From NCBI RefSeq assembly GCF_003231275.1, contig NZ_QKVL01000016.1, positions 1-64,000 of the forward strand: a DNA stretch of 64,000 nucleotides, written 5' to 3'. How positions within the stretch are numbered: position 1 is the first letter of the stretch; each line of letters opens with the position of its first letter. Source of the DNA: Pseudomonas huaxiensis. GTDB lineage: Bacteria > Pseudomonadota > Gammaproteobacteria > Pseudomonadales > Pseudomonadaceae. Of the stretch, positions 8,390 to 18,422 are shown piece after piece. A model generated the notes under the pieces. It made no database searches and was not told the DNA's origin. It worked only from the letters and a program-made list of their open reading frames with translations. The translations under genes were made by a program, and so were the position numbers.

Positions 8390-8893
8390 TCAGTGGGCCT
8401 GGGCAGGCAGGCGAATGAATGGATGGTCCTGAACCTGACCATGACTATGTGCATGGCTGTGCGGCGCACTCTGGTAGGCGCCGGCCTCGGGCTCGAACGG
8501 CGCCTGCTCCAGCGTCACTTCCAGGCCGAAACCGCGAACCATGTCGTCCAACACATAGTCATGCTGGTAGCGCACGAAACCGGCCTCGATCTGCAGCGGC
8601 ACATGGCGGTTGCCCAGGTGGTAGGCGGCGCGGGCCAGCAGTAGCGCGTCGTCGCAGCGCACCGTCGAGACGTCCTCGGCGGCGGCGATGATCCGCACCA
8701 CCTCCCTGCCCTCGCCATCGGCGAGCAATTCACCGCCGCGAATCAACTGACCGCGCTCCAGCAGCAAGCCGGCGTCGCGGCCGTCATCGAGGGTGATGCG
8801 CACCCGGCTCTTGATCCGCGTGTCCAGGTTCAGGGTCGCCGTGGCGGTCGTCACGGCATCGGTTTCGGTCACCCGGCGGGTCAACAGAATCAT
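8390..8893 (-). CDS. ureE: Urease accessory nickel metallochaperone UreE
   Basis: A 167-residue nickel carrier: an N-terminal peptide-binding domain (MILLTRRVTETDAV onward) and a C-terminal metal-binding domain with the conserved HLGNRHVP. The His-rich tail (PHSHAHSHG, ending AQAH) is a typical extra nickel-binding segment, shorter than in Klebsiella. It sits 15 bases after ureC, and ureJ follows 19 bases later. Confidence 0.96.
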   Translation of the reverse strand: MILLTRRVTETDAVTTATATLNLDTRIKSRVRITLDDGRDAGLLLERGQLIRGGELLADGEGREVVRIIAAAEDVSTVRCDDALLLARAAYHLGNRHVPLQIEAGFVRYQHDYVLDDMVRGFGLEVTLEQAPFEPEAGAYQSAPHSHAHSHGQVQDHPFIRLPAQAH

Positions 8894-8908
8894 GGGTTCT
8901 CCTTGGGG

Positions 8909-10608
<1,700 letters not shown>

Positions 10609-10612
<4 letters not shown>

Positions 10613-10926
10613 GCCTGCACCTCCAGCTTGCCCATGACCTTGCCCTGGAAGCCGTAGACTTCGCGCTTGCCGGCGTAAGGCACCAGCGTGACGCTGCGCG
10701 ACTGCCCCGGTTCGAAGCGCACTGCGGTGCCGGCAGGAATATCCAGGCGATAGCCGCGGGTAGCCTCGCGCTCGAACACCAGGGTGTCGTTGACTTCAAA
10801 GAAGTGATAGTGCGAGCCGACCTGCACCGGCCGGTCGCCGTGGTTGGCCACGCTGACGCTGACTGTCTCGCGTCCGGCGTTGAGCTCGATGTCGCCAGCG
10901 GCGACCTGTATTTCTCCGGGAATCAT
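10609..10926 (-). CDS. ureB: Urease subunit beta UreB
   Basis: A 105-residue beta subunit, beginning MIPGEIQVAAGDIELNAGRE, with GSHYHFFEVN and the typical FEPGQSRSVTLVPYAG. The ATG at 10926 is used because AGGAG lies before it; an upstream GTG would include the ribosome site. Coupled to ureC through ATGA. Confidence 0.97.
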
Positions 10927-10947
10927 CCTGCTCTCCTGTTGCACCGC

Positions 10948-11250
10948 TCAGACGATCGGGTCATGGACGGTGACCAGCTTGGTCCCGTCGGGAAAGGTGG
11001 CTTCCACCTGGACGTCATGGATCATCTCGGGCACGCCCTCCATCACCTGCTCACGGGTCAGCACCTCGCGACCCATGTTCATCAGTTCGGCGACGGTGCG
11101 CCCGTCGCGGGCGCCTTCCATCACCGCCGCGCTGATCAGCGCCACCGCTTCCGGGTAATTGAGTTTCAGGCCACGGTCACGGCGGCGCTCGGCGAGCAGC
11201 GCGGCGGTGAACAGCAGCAGTTTGTCTTTCTCTCTCGGGGTCAGCTCCAT
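10948..11250 (-). CDS. ureA: Urease subunit gamma UreA
   Basis: Exactly 100 residues, MELTPREKDKLLLFTAALLA at the start and FPDGTKLVTVHDPI near the end, both family hallmarks. Separate gamma and beta genes, as here, are the usual bacterial arrangement (fused in Helicobacter). Gap to ureB is 21 bases. Confidence 0.97.
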   Translation of the reverse strand: MELTPREKDKLLLFTAALLAERRRDRGLKLNYPEAVALISAAVMEGARDGRTVAELMNMGREVLTREQVMEGVPEMIHDVQVEATFPDGTKLVTVHDPIV

Positions 11251-11260
11251 GGTCGCTCTC

Positions 11261-12094
11261 TCAGGTGGCCCAGATACGCGGCGGGCACGGCGCCAGGCCG
11301 GTGATGGCCGGACGCAGCGCGTGCCAGAGCCGCGCCAGTGTGGATTGAAGACGCTGGTTGTCGTGGTCCAGCAGGCGGACCACCAGCAAGTGGCCGAGCA
11401 GGGTCGCCCCGGCCGGTACAGTGAGTTCGTCAAGCAACGCTCGCGCCTGCTCCAGCAGCTCGGCAGTGGCGGGCGCGGCACAGAACGTGGCTTGCAGCGG
11501 ATACCCGGCGAGCTTGTGCAACTGCCCGCCGTCGATGCGCAGGCGTTCGTGCAGGCCGGGATCGTCCGGCATGTCGATGAGCAGACGGCTGTCCAATGTG
11601 CCGCGGTTGAAACGCTCGCCCATCACCGGACGGCCCAGGCACAGGGTTTCCCATGCCAGCAGGCGCGCGCCGGGCGCCAGGCTGAAGCGGCTTTCCAGGC
11701 TGAGCCGGGCGCCGTCGAAGCAGATATTGCCTTGAGGCAGCCACTCCAGGGTGCTGCCTTCGGCCAGGTGAAAATGCTGCTTGAGCACCGAAACGGGGCC
11801 GGCGCTGCGGTAAAACTTGGTGGCGCCGGGCATGGTCAACAGCGCGTGGCTGCCGGACTCCAGGTGCACGTCGAGGGTCAGGCGATCACCGCCCACCACA
11901 CCGCCGGGCGGGTGCAGCACATAAACGTGGCACGGCGCGCCCTCGGGGTAGAACGGCCGCTGCACCAAAAGAGGTCCGAAATGACGTCGCGCACCAATAC
12001 AGGTCTTACCGCCTCGTTCAACGAAGCGCAGCATCAACTCGGCGCTCCAGCCCGCAGTGGAATTCGCGGGCGGAAGCTGTTCGGGTAGGGACAT
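11261..12094 (-). CDS. ureD: Urease accessory protein UreD
   Basis: Maturation scaffold that binds apo-urease and recruits UreF/UreG; 277 aa from ATG 12094 (MSLPEQLPPANSTAGWSAEL). The characteristic HVYVLHPPGGVVGGDRL and GATKFYRS motifs are present. An in-frame GTG 21 bases upstream has no ribosome site. First gene of the operon, with ureA 10 bases downstream. Confidence 0.95.
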   Translation of the reverse strand: MSLPEQLPPANSTAGWSAELMLRFVERGGKTCIGARRHFGPLLVQRPFYPEGAPCHVYVLHPPGGVVGGDRLTLDVHLESGSHALLTMPGATKFYRSAGPVSVLKQHFHLAEGSTLEWLPQGNICFDGARLSLESRFSLAPGARLLAWETLCLGRPVMGERFNRGTLDSRLLIDMPDDPGLHERLRIDGGQLHKLAGYPLQATFCAAPATAELLEQARALLDELTVPAGATLLGHLLVVRLLDHDNQRLQSTLARLWHALRPAITGLAPCPPRIWAT

Positions 12095-12125
12095 TCCAGC
12101 GGTTCCGGCAAACACCGCGTTTATT

Positions 12126-12144
12126 GGGACTGACGGGCAGTCCC
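12126..12144. other. Hairpin in the ureD leader
   Basis: GGGACTG and CAGTCCC form a perfect 7-base stem with a 5-base loop, 32 bases ahead of the ureD start. It would be part of the 5' leader if transcription begins near 12231. No T-tract, so a role in RNA stability or translation is more likely than termination. Confidence 0.3.
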
Positions 12145-12168
12145 TGGCACACGCGGCGGTTAAAGAAC

Positions 12169-12221
12169 GTCTGCGCGGGCACGGGTTAAGGGCCGTCGCG
12201 CAGACCTGATCGATCGATCAG
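12169..12221. promoter_or_regulatory. Inverted repeat followed by 16-bp palindrome upstream of ureD
   Basis: GTCTGCGCG (12169-12177) and CGCGCAGAC (12197-12205) form a 9-base inverted repeat. It is followed immediately by the perfect 16-base palindrome CTGATCGATCGATCAG (12206-12221). The pair lies between the candidate transcription start of the urease operon and ureD, so it may be a protein-binding site or a leader structure. The palindrome contains repeated GATC/ATCGAT, which can occur by chance. Confidence 0.35.
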
Positions 12222-12241
12222 TAATCGATGGAAGATGTAAG

Positions 12242-12257
12242 TGCACATTGCGGGCCA
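12242..12257 (-). promoter_or_regulatory. Candidate sigma-54 promoter of the urease operon
   Basis: The minus strand reads TGGCCCGCAATGTGCA. Against the sigma-54 consensus TGGCACG-N4-TTGCA it matches 10 of 12 fixed positions with exact spacing, including the essential GG and GC. It would start transcription near 12231, about 137 bases before ureD. Sigma-54/NtrC control of urease under nitrogen limitation is known in related bacteria. A perfect dyad GTGCA-N6-TGCAC lies upstream at 12281-12296. Confidence 0.5.
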
Positions 12258-12310
12258 GAATGGCGCATGTAGGGCGATTCGTGCAGTTTTGTGCACTGAT
12301 TTTGGATCTT

Positions 12311-12430
12311 GCTCACGGGGCACAGGAGTCGCCTTCGGCCTCATCATGTCCCGAGGCCCGGCAAGACCGGCGCCCACAGGTTTGAGGGCGATGGCTTGTC
12401 GGGGCGCCGAACCGCAGCGATGAGGCCCGC
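12311..12430. repeat. REP-like sequence
   Basis: A short repeat-like segment between the CoA-ligase gene end and the urease promoter. GCTTGTCGGGGCGCCGAACCG (12393 onward) recurs as its reverse complement near 22326 and 43757 next to other REP cores. No protein is encoded. The gap 12095-12453 otherwise holds the urease control elements listed separately. Confidence 0.45.
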
Positions 12431-12453
12431 CAGAACAACGGTATTTCGCCCTC

Positions 12454-13944
12454 TCAGGAAGCCACCACCCCCAACACCTCCAGCAGCCGCTTCTTCTGCA
12501 CCTTCCCATAATGCGAACGCGGCAGTTCCTCGATGAACCACAGCCGCCGCGGCACCTTGTAGCGGGACAGCAATTCGCGACAATGCTCGACCAACAGTTC
12601 CACCGACGCCGACACCCCGCCCTCCAGCACTACTGCGGCACACACTTGCTCGCCCCACTCCACATCCGCCAGGCCGAACACATGGGCCTCGCGCACGGCG
12701 GCATGGCTGAGCAGCGCCTGTTCGACCTCGCCAGGCTGCACCGATTTGCCGCCGCTGCGGATGATGTCCTTGCAGCGGCCCAGTACTTCAAGCTGGCCGT
12801 CTGCGCGCAAGCGGCCCAAGTCGCCGCTGCGCAGCCAACCGTCCGCCAACACGTCGCCGGTCAGGCCAGGCTGCTGCCAATAGCCCGCCATCAGTTGCGG
12901 ACCCGCCAGAAGAATTTCGCCAATACCGTTGGCATCGGCGCGGTCGATGCGCAAGGCAGCGGCGAACAATGGTCGGCCCACCACGCCCTCGGCGCTTTCG
13001 CCGGAATGACGCAACGCTTTCATCTGCGCCGCCGCCAGATAGCAGCTCCACGGTGCTTCGGTCATGCCATAGAGCACGGCGATGCGCCCGTCGAACAGGC
13101 TGAAGGCGCCGTCCAGTACCTCGCCGGTCAGCGCCGCCGCACCGATGTCCAGGCTCTTGAACAGCGGCAGGTGCGCCGGCGCGCTGCCGCTCTCGCGCAG
13201 CAGGCGCAGCAATTGGGTGGGCACCAGCGAACTGAAGGCCACTCGCTGCTGCGCCAGTTGATCGATAAAGGTCTTGCTGTCGAAGCGCCCACCCAGCACC
13301 ACGTGACCACCGCTGAGCAGATGGGCGAGCACCGCCACCGCGGCGATCGGCCAGAGCGGACGGACATTGAGCAGCACGTCCCCCGGCACTGCGCCGCGGG
13401 CCATGACGATGTTCTGCAACACCGCGCACAGGCTGGCATGGCGGTGCATCACCGCCTTGGGCACGCCAGTGGTGCCGCCGGTGTAGTTCAGCGAAGCCAG
13501 CGACTGCGGCGGTCGCGCCGGGCGGTCGGGCAAATCCACGTCCGCAGCCACGGTCAGCTCTTCCAGCGCGCAGCAGCGAATACCTTCGCCACGCAGACCA
13601 TCGGCGACATCGGCGTACTGCGGAGAGAACAGCAACAGCGCCGCACCGGCATCACGCAACTGGGCCAGCAGTTCGACCGGGGACAAGGTCGGGTCCAGCG
13701 GCACCCGCACCCGGCCGTTGGCCATGCAGCCGTAGTCGGCGATCAGGTAGTCGAGGCCGGCATCGGCCAGCAGCGCGACCCGCTCGCCTTCGCCCACGTC
13801 GAGCCGCTCCAGCGCCTGGCCGAACGCGGTCAGCGCCTGATCCAGTTGCCGGAACGTCAGGTGGCGATCCCGCGCAGGCTCGCTGAGGGCCGCGGCTTGC
13901 GGCCATTTGCTGGCGGCCTGGGCCAGCAGGGTACTGATGTCCAT
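12454..13944 (-). CDS. AMP-binding acyl/aryl-CoA ligase
   Basis: Adenylate-forming enzyme of about 496 aa: carboxylate + ATP + CoA to acyl-CoA. The phosphate loop YTGGTTGVPKAV is at about 151-162, YGMTEAPW at about 291, and LRSGDLGR at about 370. The C-terminal catalytic lysine region reads SHYGKVQKKRL. Substrate specificity is not readable; no carrier-protein domain follows. It is co-directional with, and two bases after, the zinc dehydrogenase gene. It is divergent from the enoyl-CoA hydratase/TonB set, so it probably activates the acid that this cluster consumes. The ATG at 13944 is chosen over an upstream in-frame GTG that overlaps the preceding stop. Confidence 0.85.
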   Translation of the reverse strand: MDISTLLAQAASKWPQAAALSEPARDRHLTFRQLDQALTAFGQALERLDVGEGERVALLADAGLDYLIADYGCMANGRVRVPLDPTLSPVELLAQLRDAGAALLLFSPQYADVADGLRGEGIRCCALEELTVAADVDLPDRPARPPQSLASLNYTGGTTGVPKAVMHRHASLCAVLQNIVMARGAVPGDVLLNVRPLWPIAAVAVLAHLLSGGHVVLGGRFDSKTFIDQLAQQRVAFSSLVPTQLLRLLRESGSAPAHLPLFKSLDIGAAALTGEVLDGAFSLFDGRIAVLYGMTEAPWSCYLAAAQMKALRHSGESAEGVVGRPLFAAALRIDRADANGIGEILLAGPQLMAGYWQQPGLTGDVLADGWLRSGDLGRLRADGQLEVLGRCKDIIRSGGKSVQPGEVEQALLSHAAVREAHVFGLADVEWGEQVCAAVVLEGGVSASVELLVEHCRELLSRYKVPRRLWFIEELPRSHYGKVQKKRLLEVLGVVAS

Positions 13945-13946
13945 GC

Positions 13947-14969
13947 TTACCACCCGCTCAGGACGATACGTCCGCTGACCTGGCGCGATTCCAGCAGCGC
14001 ATGGGCCTCGGCCACCCGAGGGAACGGCAGCACGCGGTCGATCAATGGCCGCACCTGCCCGCCATGAATCAGCGCCAATGCGGTGCGCAGTTGCTCAAGC
14101 GTGGCACTGCCCGAGCCCTGGACCTTGAGCCGACGACCGATCAGCAGGCCCGGATTCACCGCCACGGCGCCCGGCTGCACATTGCCCAGCACCACGACGC
14201 GACCGCCGAGGGTCATGCTGCGCAAGGTGTCTTCGAGGGTGTGGCCAAGGTTTTCCATCGCCACGTCGACGCCGCGCTTGCCGGTGAGTTTCCACACCTC
14301 GGCGCTGTAGCCGGCGCTCGCCACCACCACATCGTGGGCGCCCAGTTGCTGGAGGAATTCGCGCTTGTCCGCACTGCCGGTGACCGCAATCACCCGCGCG
14401 CCCAGCGCCCGGGCCAACTGGATCTGGTGCGCGCCCAGGCCACCACTGGCGCCGTTGATCAAGACCGTCTCGCCGGGCTGCAAGCCGGCCTCGCCGTACA
14501 GCGCACGCACGCTGGTGGCAATCGGGCAGGACGCCAGCGCCGCCAGGGTGTAGTCCAGGCCGTCGGGCAGCTCCACCGCCGAGATCGCCGGGATTCGCAG
14601 GTATTCAGCGTAGGCGCCCTCGGTGTCCACCGATGGCAGGCCCAGTGCCCGGCACAGGTCCTGGCGACCGCGCAGGCAGTCGCGGCACTGACCGCAGAAA
14701 CGCCGCTGATAGACCACCACCCGCGCGCCGACCTTCAGTTGCAACACGCCCGCGCCCACTTCGACCACTTCGCCAGCCACTTCATGGCCCAGCACGACCC
14801 CGGTATGCGCACCCGGCAAATGGCCGGCGCGGTGCAACAGATCGTGATGGCAAACGCCCGCGGCGTGCACGCGAACCAGTACTTCACCCGGACCGGCCGT
14901 CGGCGTAGGGACCTCTTCCACCTGCAATTGCTCCGGCCCGCCGAAGGCTTTTAGTACTATCGCTTTCAT
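13947..14969 (-). CDS. Zinc-dependent alcohol dehydrogenase-like (MDR) protein
   Basis: A 340-residue medium-chain dehydrogenase. The catalytic zinc ligands are in GVCHHDLL and GHEVAGEV. The structural zinc lobe CGQCRDCLRGRQDLC carries four Cys. The nucleotide-binding loop is NGASGGLGAHQ. All family features are present, so it is probably active. First gene of the minus-strand pair with the CoA ligase, it faces the AT-rich intergenic region with a candidate operator. Substrate (alcohol, aldehyde or enoyl) unknown. Confidence 0.87.
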   Translation of the reverse strand: MKAIVLKAFGGPEQLQVEEVPTPTAGPGEVLVRVHAAGVCHHDLLHRAGHLPGAHTGVVLGHEVAGEVVEVGAGVLQLKVGARVVVYQRRFCGQCRDCLRGRQDLCRALGLPSVDTEGAYAEYLRIPAISAVELPDGLDYTLAALASCPIATSVRALYGEAGLQPGETVLINGASGGLGAHQIQLARALGARVIAVTGSADKREFLQQLGAHDVVVASAGYSAEVWKLTGKRGVDVAMENLGHTLEDTLRSMTLGGRVVVLGNVQPGAVAVNPGLLIGRRLKVQGSGSATLEQLRTALALIHGGQVRPLIDRVLPFPRVAEAHALLESRQVSGRIVLSGW

Positions 14970-14999
14970 TTTTTATAACCATTTTCTAATTGCTAAGAA

Positions 15000-15040
15000 G
15001 ATGTTCATATAACAAACATGTTGTTTGCATTGTGAACATC
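15000..15040. promoter_or_regulatory. Inverted repeat, candidate operator in divergent promoter region
   Basis: GATGTTCA (15000-15007) and TGAACATC (15033-15040) form a perfect 8-base inverted repeat. A smaller nested repeat, CAAAC-N5-GTTTG, lies in its centre. The segment is strikingly AT-rich compared with its flanks and sits between the divergent dehydrogenase and enoyl-CoA hydratase genes. It fits a dimeric repressor or activator binding site controlling both directions. No regulator gene is adjacent in the window. Confidence 0.5.
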
Positions 15041-15117
15041 AATTAAGTTTTCCCCACTTTGACGCCGACCTGCAAGAGGCAAAGCGTCTTTCTTTCACTC
15101 TTAGCGAAAACGAAGTC

Positions 15118-15819
15118 ATGACAGTCGAGTATCAACACCTGGGTGACGGGGTTCTGCAGGTCACGCTGAACCGCCCCGAGCGCCTGAATGCGCTGGATGG
15201 CCAGGCCAAGCGCGAGCTGGCCGAGGCCTGGGCCCATGCCGCAGAAGACGACGCGGTGCGCGCCATTGTCCTGCGCGGTGCTGGCGAACGCGCCTTCTGC
15301 GCCGGCTCCGACCTCAAGGAAATCGAAGCCACTGGCGAAGCCGTGCCCAGCGACCTGCTGGCCCGTGCCCTGCCCGGCGTCGGCCTTGAACTGAACAAGC
15401 CGGTGGTCGCCGCCTTGCACGGCCACACCCTCGGGTTGGGCATCAGCCTGGCGATCCACTGTGATTTCCGCATCGCCCGTCCCGACACTCGCTTCAGCTT
15501 CCCGGAAGTGCGCCACGGCATGCTCTCCGGTTTCAGCGCGATCACCCTGCCGACGCTGATTGGCGAGGCGGCCGCGCTGGACATCATGCTCAGCGCCCGC
15601 AGCTTCGATGCCGAAGAAGCGCTGCGCCTCGGCCTGATCAACCGCATCGCCGAAGACCCGCACGCAGCGGCGCTGGAGCTGGCGGCGCAACTGGCCGCAC
15701 ATTCGGCCAAGGCCATGGAATGGACCAAGGCCCTGCTCCTGGCGCAACGCAAGCGCCATTTGACACACCACATGGCTCTGGTCGACCAGGCCCGCCAGGA
15801 CGTCATGCGTTACCGATAA
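15118..15819 (+). CDS. Enoyl-CoA hydratase/isomerase family protein
   Basis: Crotonase-fold enzyme, 233 aa from the ATG at 15118 (MTVEYQHLGDGVLQVTLNRP). The oxyanion-hole segments are FCAGSDLKEI (60-69) and HTLGLGISLAIHCDFRIA (about 109-126). FPEVRHGMLSG carries the usual acidic region. It could act as hydratase, isomerase or hydrolase on an acyl-CoA made by the neighbouring ligase. An upstream in-frame ATG at 15025 would run through the candidate operator and is unlikely to be the start. Confidence 0.85.
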   Translation: MTVEYQHLGDGVLQVTLNRPERLNALDGQAKRELAEAWAHAAEDDAVRAIVLRGAGERAFCAGSDLKEIEATGEAVPSDLLARALPGVGLELNKPVVAALHGHTLGLGISLAIHCDFRIARPDTRFSFPEVRHGMLSGFSAITLPTLIGEAAALDIMLSARSFDAEEALRLGLINRIAEDPHAAALELAAQLAAHSAKAMEWTKALLLAQRKRHLTHHMALVDQARQDVMRYR

Positions 15820-15910
15820 CCAGAAACTGCCAACACAACATCGCCTCGCCAGTACTGTCAGGAACACCCACCACCAGGAATGGAAAGCGGCACCTCACCG
15901 GAGCCTCACC

Positions 15911-18418
15911 ATGTCTCGCCCCAACACTTTCCATCCCAGGCTCAACCTGCTGACCGCGGGCATCCTCGGACTGTGCGTCACCCCGCTGGCCTTGGCCGCC
16001 GAAACCCCGAGCAGCGACACCGCGCTGCAGACCGTCGTCGTCACCGGCGCCCGTGACAGCGGCCGCACCGTGGCCAAGAGCCTGGCGCCGATCGACGTGA
16101 TCAGCGCCGATGACCTGGCGCGCTCGGGCAAACAGAACCTGCGCGACGCCCTCGCCGCCAGCGTGCCCTCCTACACCAATGCCGCCGGCTTTACCGGCGG
16201 TACCGGGCTGTCGGTGAAGTCCGCAACCCTGCGCGGGCTCGGCGGCAACCATGTGCTGGTGCTGGTCAACGGCAAGCGCCGGCACAACACCTCGCTGATC
16301 TTCGTACAGACCGCCGCCACCTCCAGCGGCCAGTCGCCAGCCGACCTCGACCTGATTCCGGTCAGCGCCGTCGACCATATCGAAGTGCTGCGCGACGGCG
16401 CCGCTGCGCAGTACGGCTCGGACGCCATCGCCGGGGTGATCAACATCATCCTCAAGAAGAACGACTCCGGCGGCAGCGCCAGCGCGCTGTACGGCCAGTA
16501 CGAGAACCGCGTCGGCGGCAAAGGCAACTTCGGTGCCCGCGGCCAGGGCCAGATCAACCAGGGCTTTGCCCTGCCCAACGACGGCTTCTTCAGCCTCAGC
16601 GCCGATATCGGCATCCAGGAAAGCTCCAACGTCGCCGGCGCCGTGCCGGACCGCACGCGCATCTATTTCCCGGTCAACGGCGCCGCCGACCCGCGCGAGA
16701 CCAGCGAAAGCCGCTACCGCCAGCAACTCGGCCAACCGCGCTCGCAAACCTACAACTTCGGCTACAACGCCGAGTTACCGCTGAACGACACCGTCAGCCT
16801 GTATTCCTTCTCCACCCTCAGCCACCGCAACTCCACCAGTTGGGGCACCTACCGCACCGCCAACTCGCCGCAGAACATCGTCTCGGTGTACCCAGAAGGT
16901 TTCTCGCCGCGCTTCGTGGTGGAAGAGGACGACTTCCAGACCGTTGTCGGCCTGCGCAATGACGACGTGGCGGGCTGGAAACTCGACCTCAGCACCAGCT
17001 ACGGCCGCAACGACGCCAACACCCGCAACGAGAAATCGCTGAACCCGTCCCTCGGCCCGGACAGCCCGCGCGACATGGACGGCGGCCATCTGATCGCCAG
17101 CCAGTGGACCAACAACCTCGACCTGAGCCGCGCCTTCGACACCGGCCTGTTCGCCAAGCCGCTGAACGTCTCCACCGGCGTGGAATTCCGCCGCGACGGC
17201 TTCGAGATCGAAGAAGGCGAATACGCCTCCTACGCCGATGGCCGCTACGTATTCCCGGCCGGCCACCCGCTCGCCGGTCAGCGCCCGAACCCTGGCGCCC
17301 CGGGTCTGGTGGGCTTCACCCCGGCCGACGCACACAACTATTCGCGGACCAACACCGCCGGCTACATCGACCTGAGCCAGAGCCTCACCGATCAGTGGGA
17401 CGTCAGCCTCGCCGGCCGCTTCGAGCACTACAGCGACTTCGGCGACACCGGCAGCGGCAAGCTCTCCACCCGCTACGCCTTCACCCCGGCGTTTGCCGTG
17501 CGCGGCACCATCAGCAACGGCTTCCGCGCGCCGTCGCTGCAGCAGCAGTACTACTCGTCGTCGCTCACCGCCTGGCGCACCAGCCCGCTGACCGGCGTGC
17601 TCGAACAGGCCACTACCCGCTACGTCACCGTCGACGATGCGGCCGGCAAGGCCCTCGGCGCCAAGCAGCTCAAACCCGAGAAATCGCTGAACTACAGCCT
17701 CGGCTTCGTCGCCACGCCGACCGACAACCTCAACGTCACCGTCGACCTCTACCAGATCGACATCAAGGACCGCATCCTGCAGACCAGTAACCTGCAAGGC
17801 ACCGCAGTCTCCAACGTGCTGGCGGCCAACGGCCTGGACCCGAACCAGATCGTCTCCTACTTCGGCAACCTGGCCGACACCCGCACCCGCGGCATCGATC
17901 TGGTGGCGGACTATCGCTACGACCTGGGCGAGTACGGCAAGACCAAGTGGACCCTGCTGAGCAACCAGAGCCTGCAGACCATCGAGAAGATCAAGGAGCC
18001 CGAAGCACTGGCCGGCACCGGCGTCAGCGCCGTGGGTCGCGACCGCCAGGGCAACCTGACCACCGCCTATCCGAAGAACGTCACCTCGCTGACGGCGGCC
18101 TGGCAACTGGGCGACTTCGACGTGACCCTCAAGGGCACGCGCTATTCGAAAGTCACCGGTCGCAACCAGATTTCCGCCAGCCGCGACGAAGAAATCCGTC
18201 CGGCATTCCTCACCGACCTGAGCGTTGGCTACTGGCTGAGCGATGCAGTGAAAGTGACCGTCGGCGGCGAGAACATCTTCGACCGCCGTCCGCAACAGCT
18301 CAACGACGAGGCCAAGCGCTTCTACTTCTTCCCGACCGACAACCCGACCTATAGCTGGTACTCGCCGTACGGGCTGGAAGGCGCGTATTTCTTCGGCAAA
18401 GTCGACGTGAGCTGGTAA
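15911..18418 (+). CDS. TonB-dependent outer-membrane receptor
   Basis: An 835-residue outer-membrane gated channel. A signal peptide (residues 1-29, ending LALAA) is followed by a TonB-box-like TVVVTGARDSG. The plug domain (about 40-190) has the conserved LRGLGGNHVLVLVNGKR and the VDHIEVLRDGAAAQYGSDAIAGVINII motif. A 22-strand barrel follows and ends in a C-terminal aromatic residue (VDVSW). Substrate unknown. The MFS gene starts 4 bases after its stop, so import across both membranes is probably coupled. No Fur box was recognised, which favours an organic nutrient over a siderophore. Confidence 0.92.
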   Translation: MSRPNTFHPRLNLLTAGILGLCVTPLALAAETPSSDTALQTVVVTGARDSGRTVAKSLAPIDVISADDLARSGKQNLRDALAASVPSYTNAAGFTGGTGLSVKSATLRGLGGNHVLVLVNGKRRHNTSLIFVQTAATSSGQSPADLDLIPVSAVDHIEVLRDGAAAQYGSDAIAGVINIILKKNDSGGSASALYGQYENRVGGKGNFGARGQGQINQGFALPNDGFFSLSADIGIQESSNVAGAVPDRTRIYFPVNGAADPRETSESRYRQQLGQPRSQTYNFGYNAELPLNDTVSLYSFSTLSHRNSTSWGTYRTANSPQNIVSVYPEGFSPRFVVEEDDFQTVVGLRNDDVAGWKLDLSTSYGRNDANTRNEKSLNPSLGPDSPRDMDGGHLIASQWTNNLDLSRAFDTGLFAKPLNVSTGVEFRRDGFEIEEGEYASYADGRYVFPAGHPLAGQRPNPGAPGLVGFTPADAHNYSRTNTAGYIDLSQSLTDQWDVSLAGRFEHYSDFGDTGSGKLSTRYAFTPAFAVRGTISNGFRAPSLQQQYYSSSLTAWRTSPLTGVLEQATTRYVTVDDAAGKALGAKQLKPEKSLNYSLGFVATPTDNLNVTVDLYQIDIKDRILQTSNLQGTAVSNVLAANGLDPNQIVSYFGNLADTRTRGIDLVADYRYDLGEYGKTKWTLLSNQSLQTIEKIKEPEALAGTGVSAVGRDRQGNLTTAYPKNVTSLTAAWQLGDFDVTLKGTRYSKVTGRNQISASRDEEIRPAFLTDLSVGYWLSDAVKVTVGGENIFDRRPQQLNDEAKRFYFFPTDNPTYSWYSPYGLEGAYFFGKVDVSW

Positions 18419-18422
18419 TCCC

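Noticed and set aside
12281..12296. NtrC binding site upstream of urease
   Set aside because: GTGCA-N6-TGCAC is a perfect dyad, but half sites are 3 bases closer than in the NtrC consensus; reported only as a dyad.
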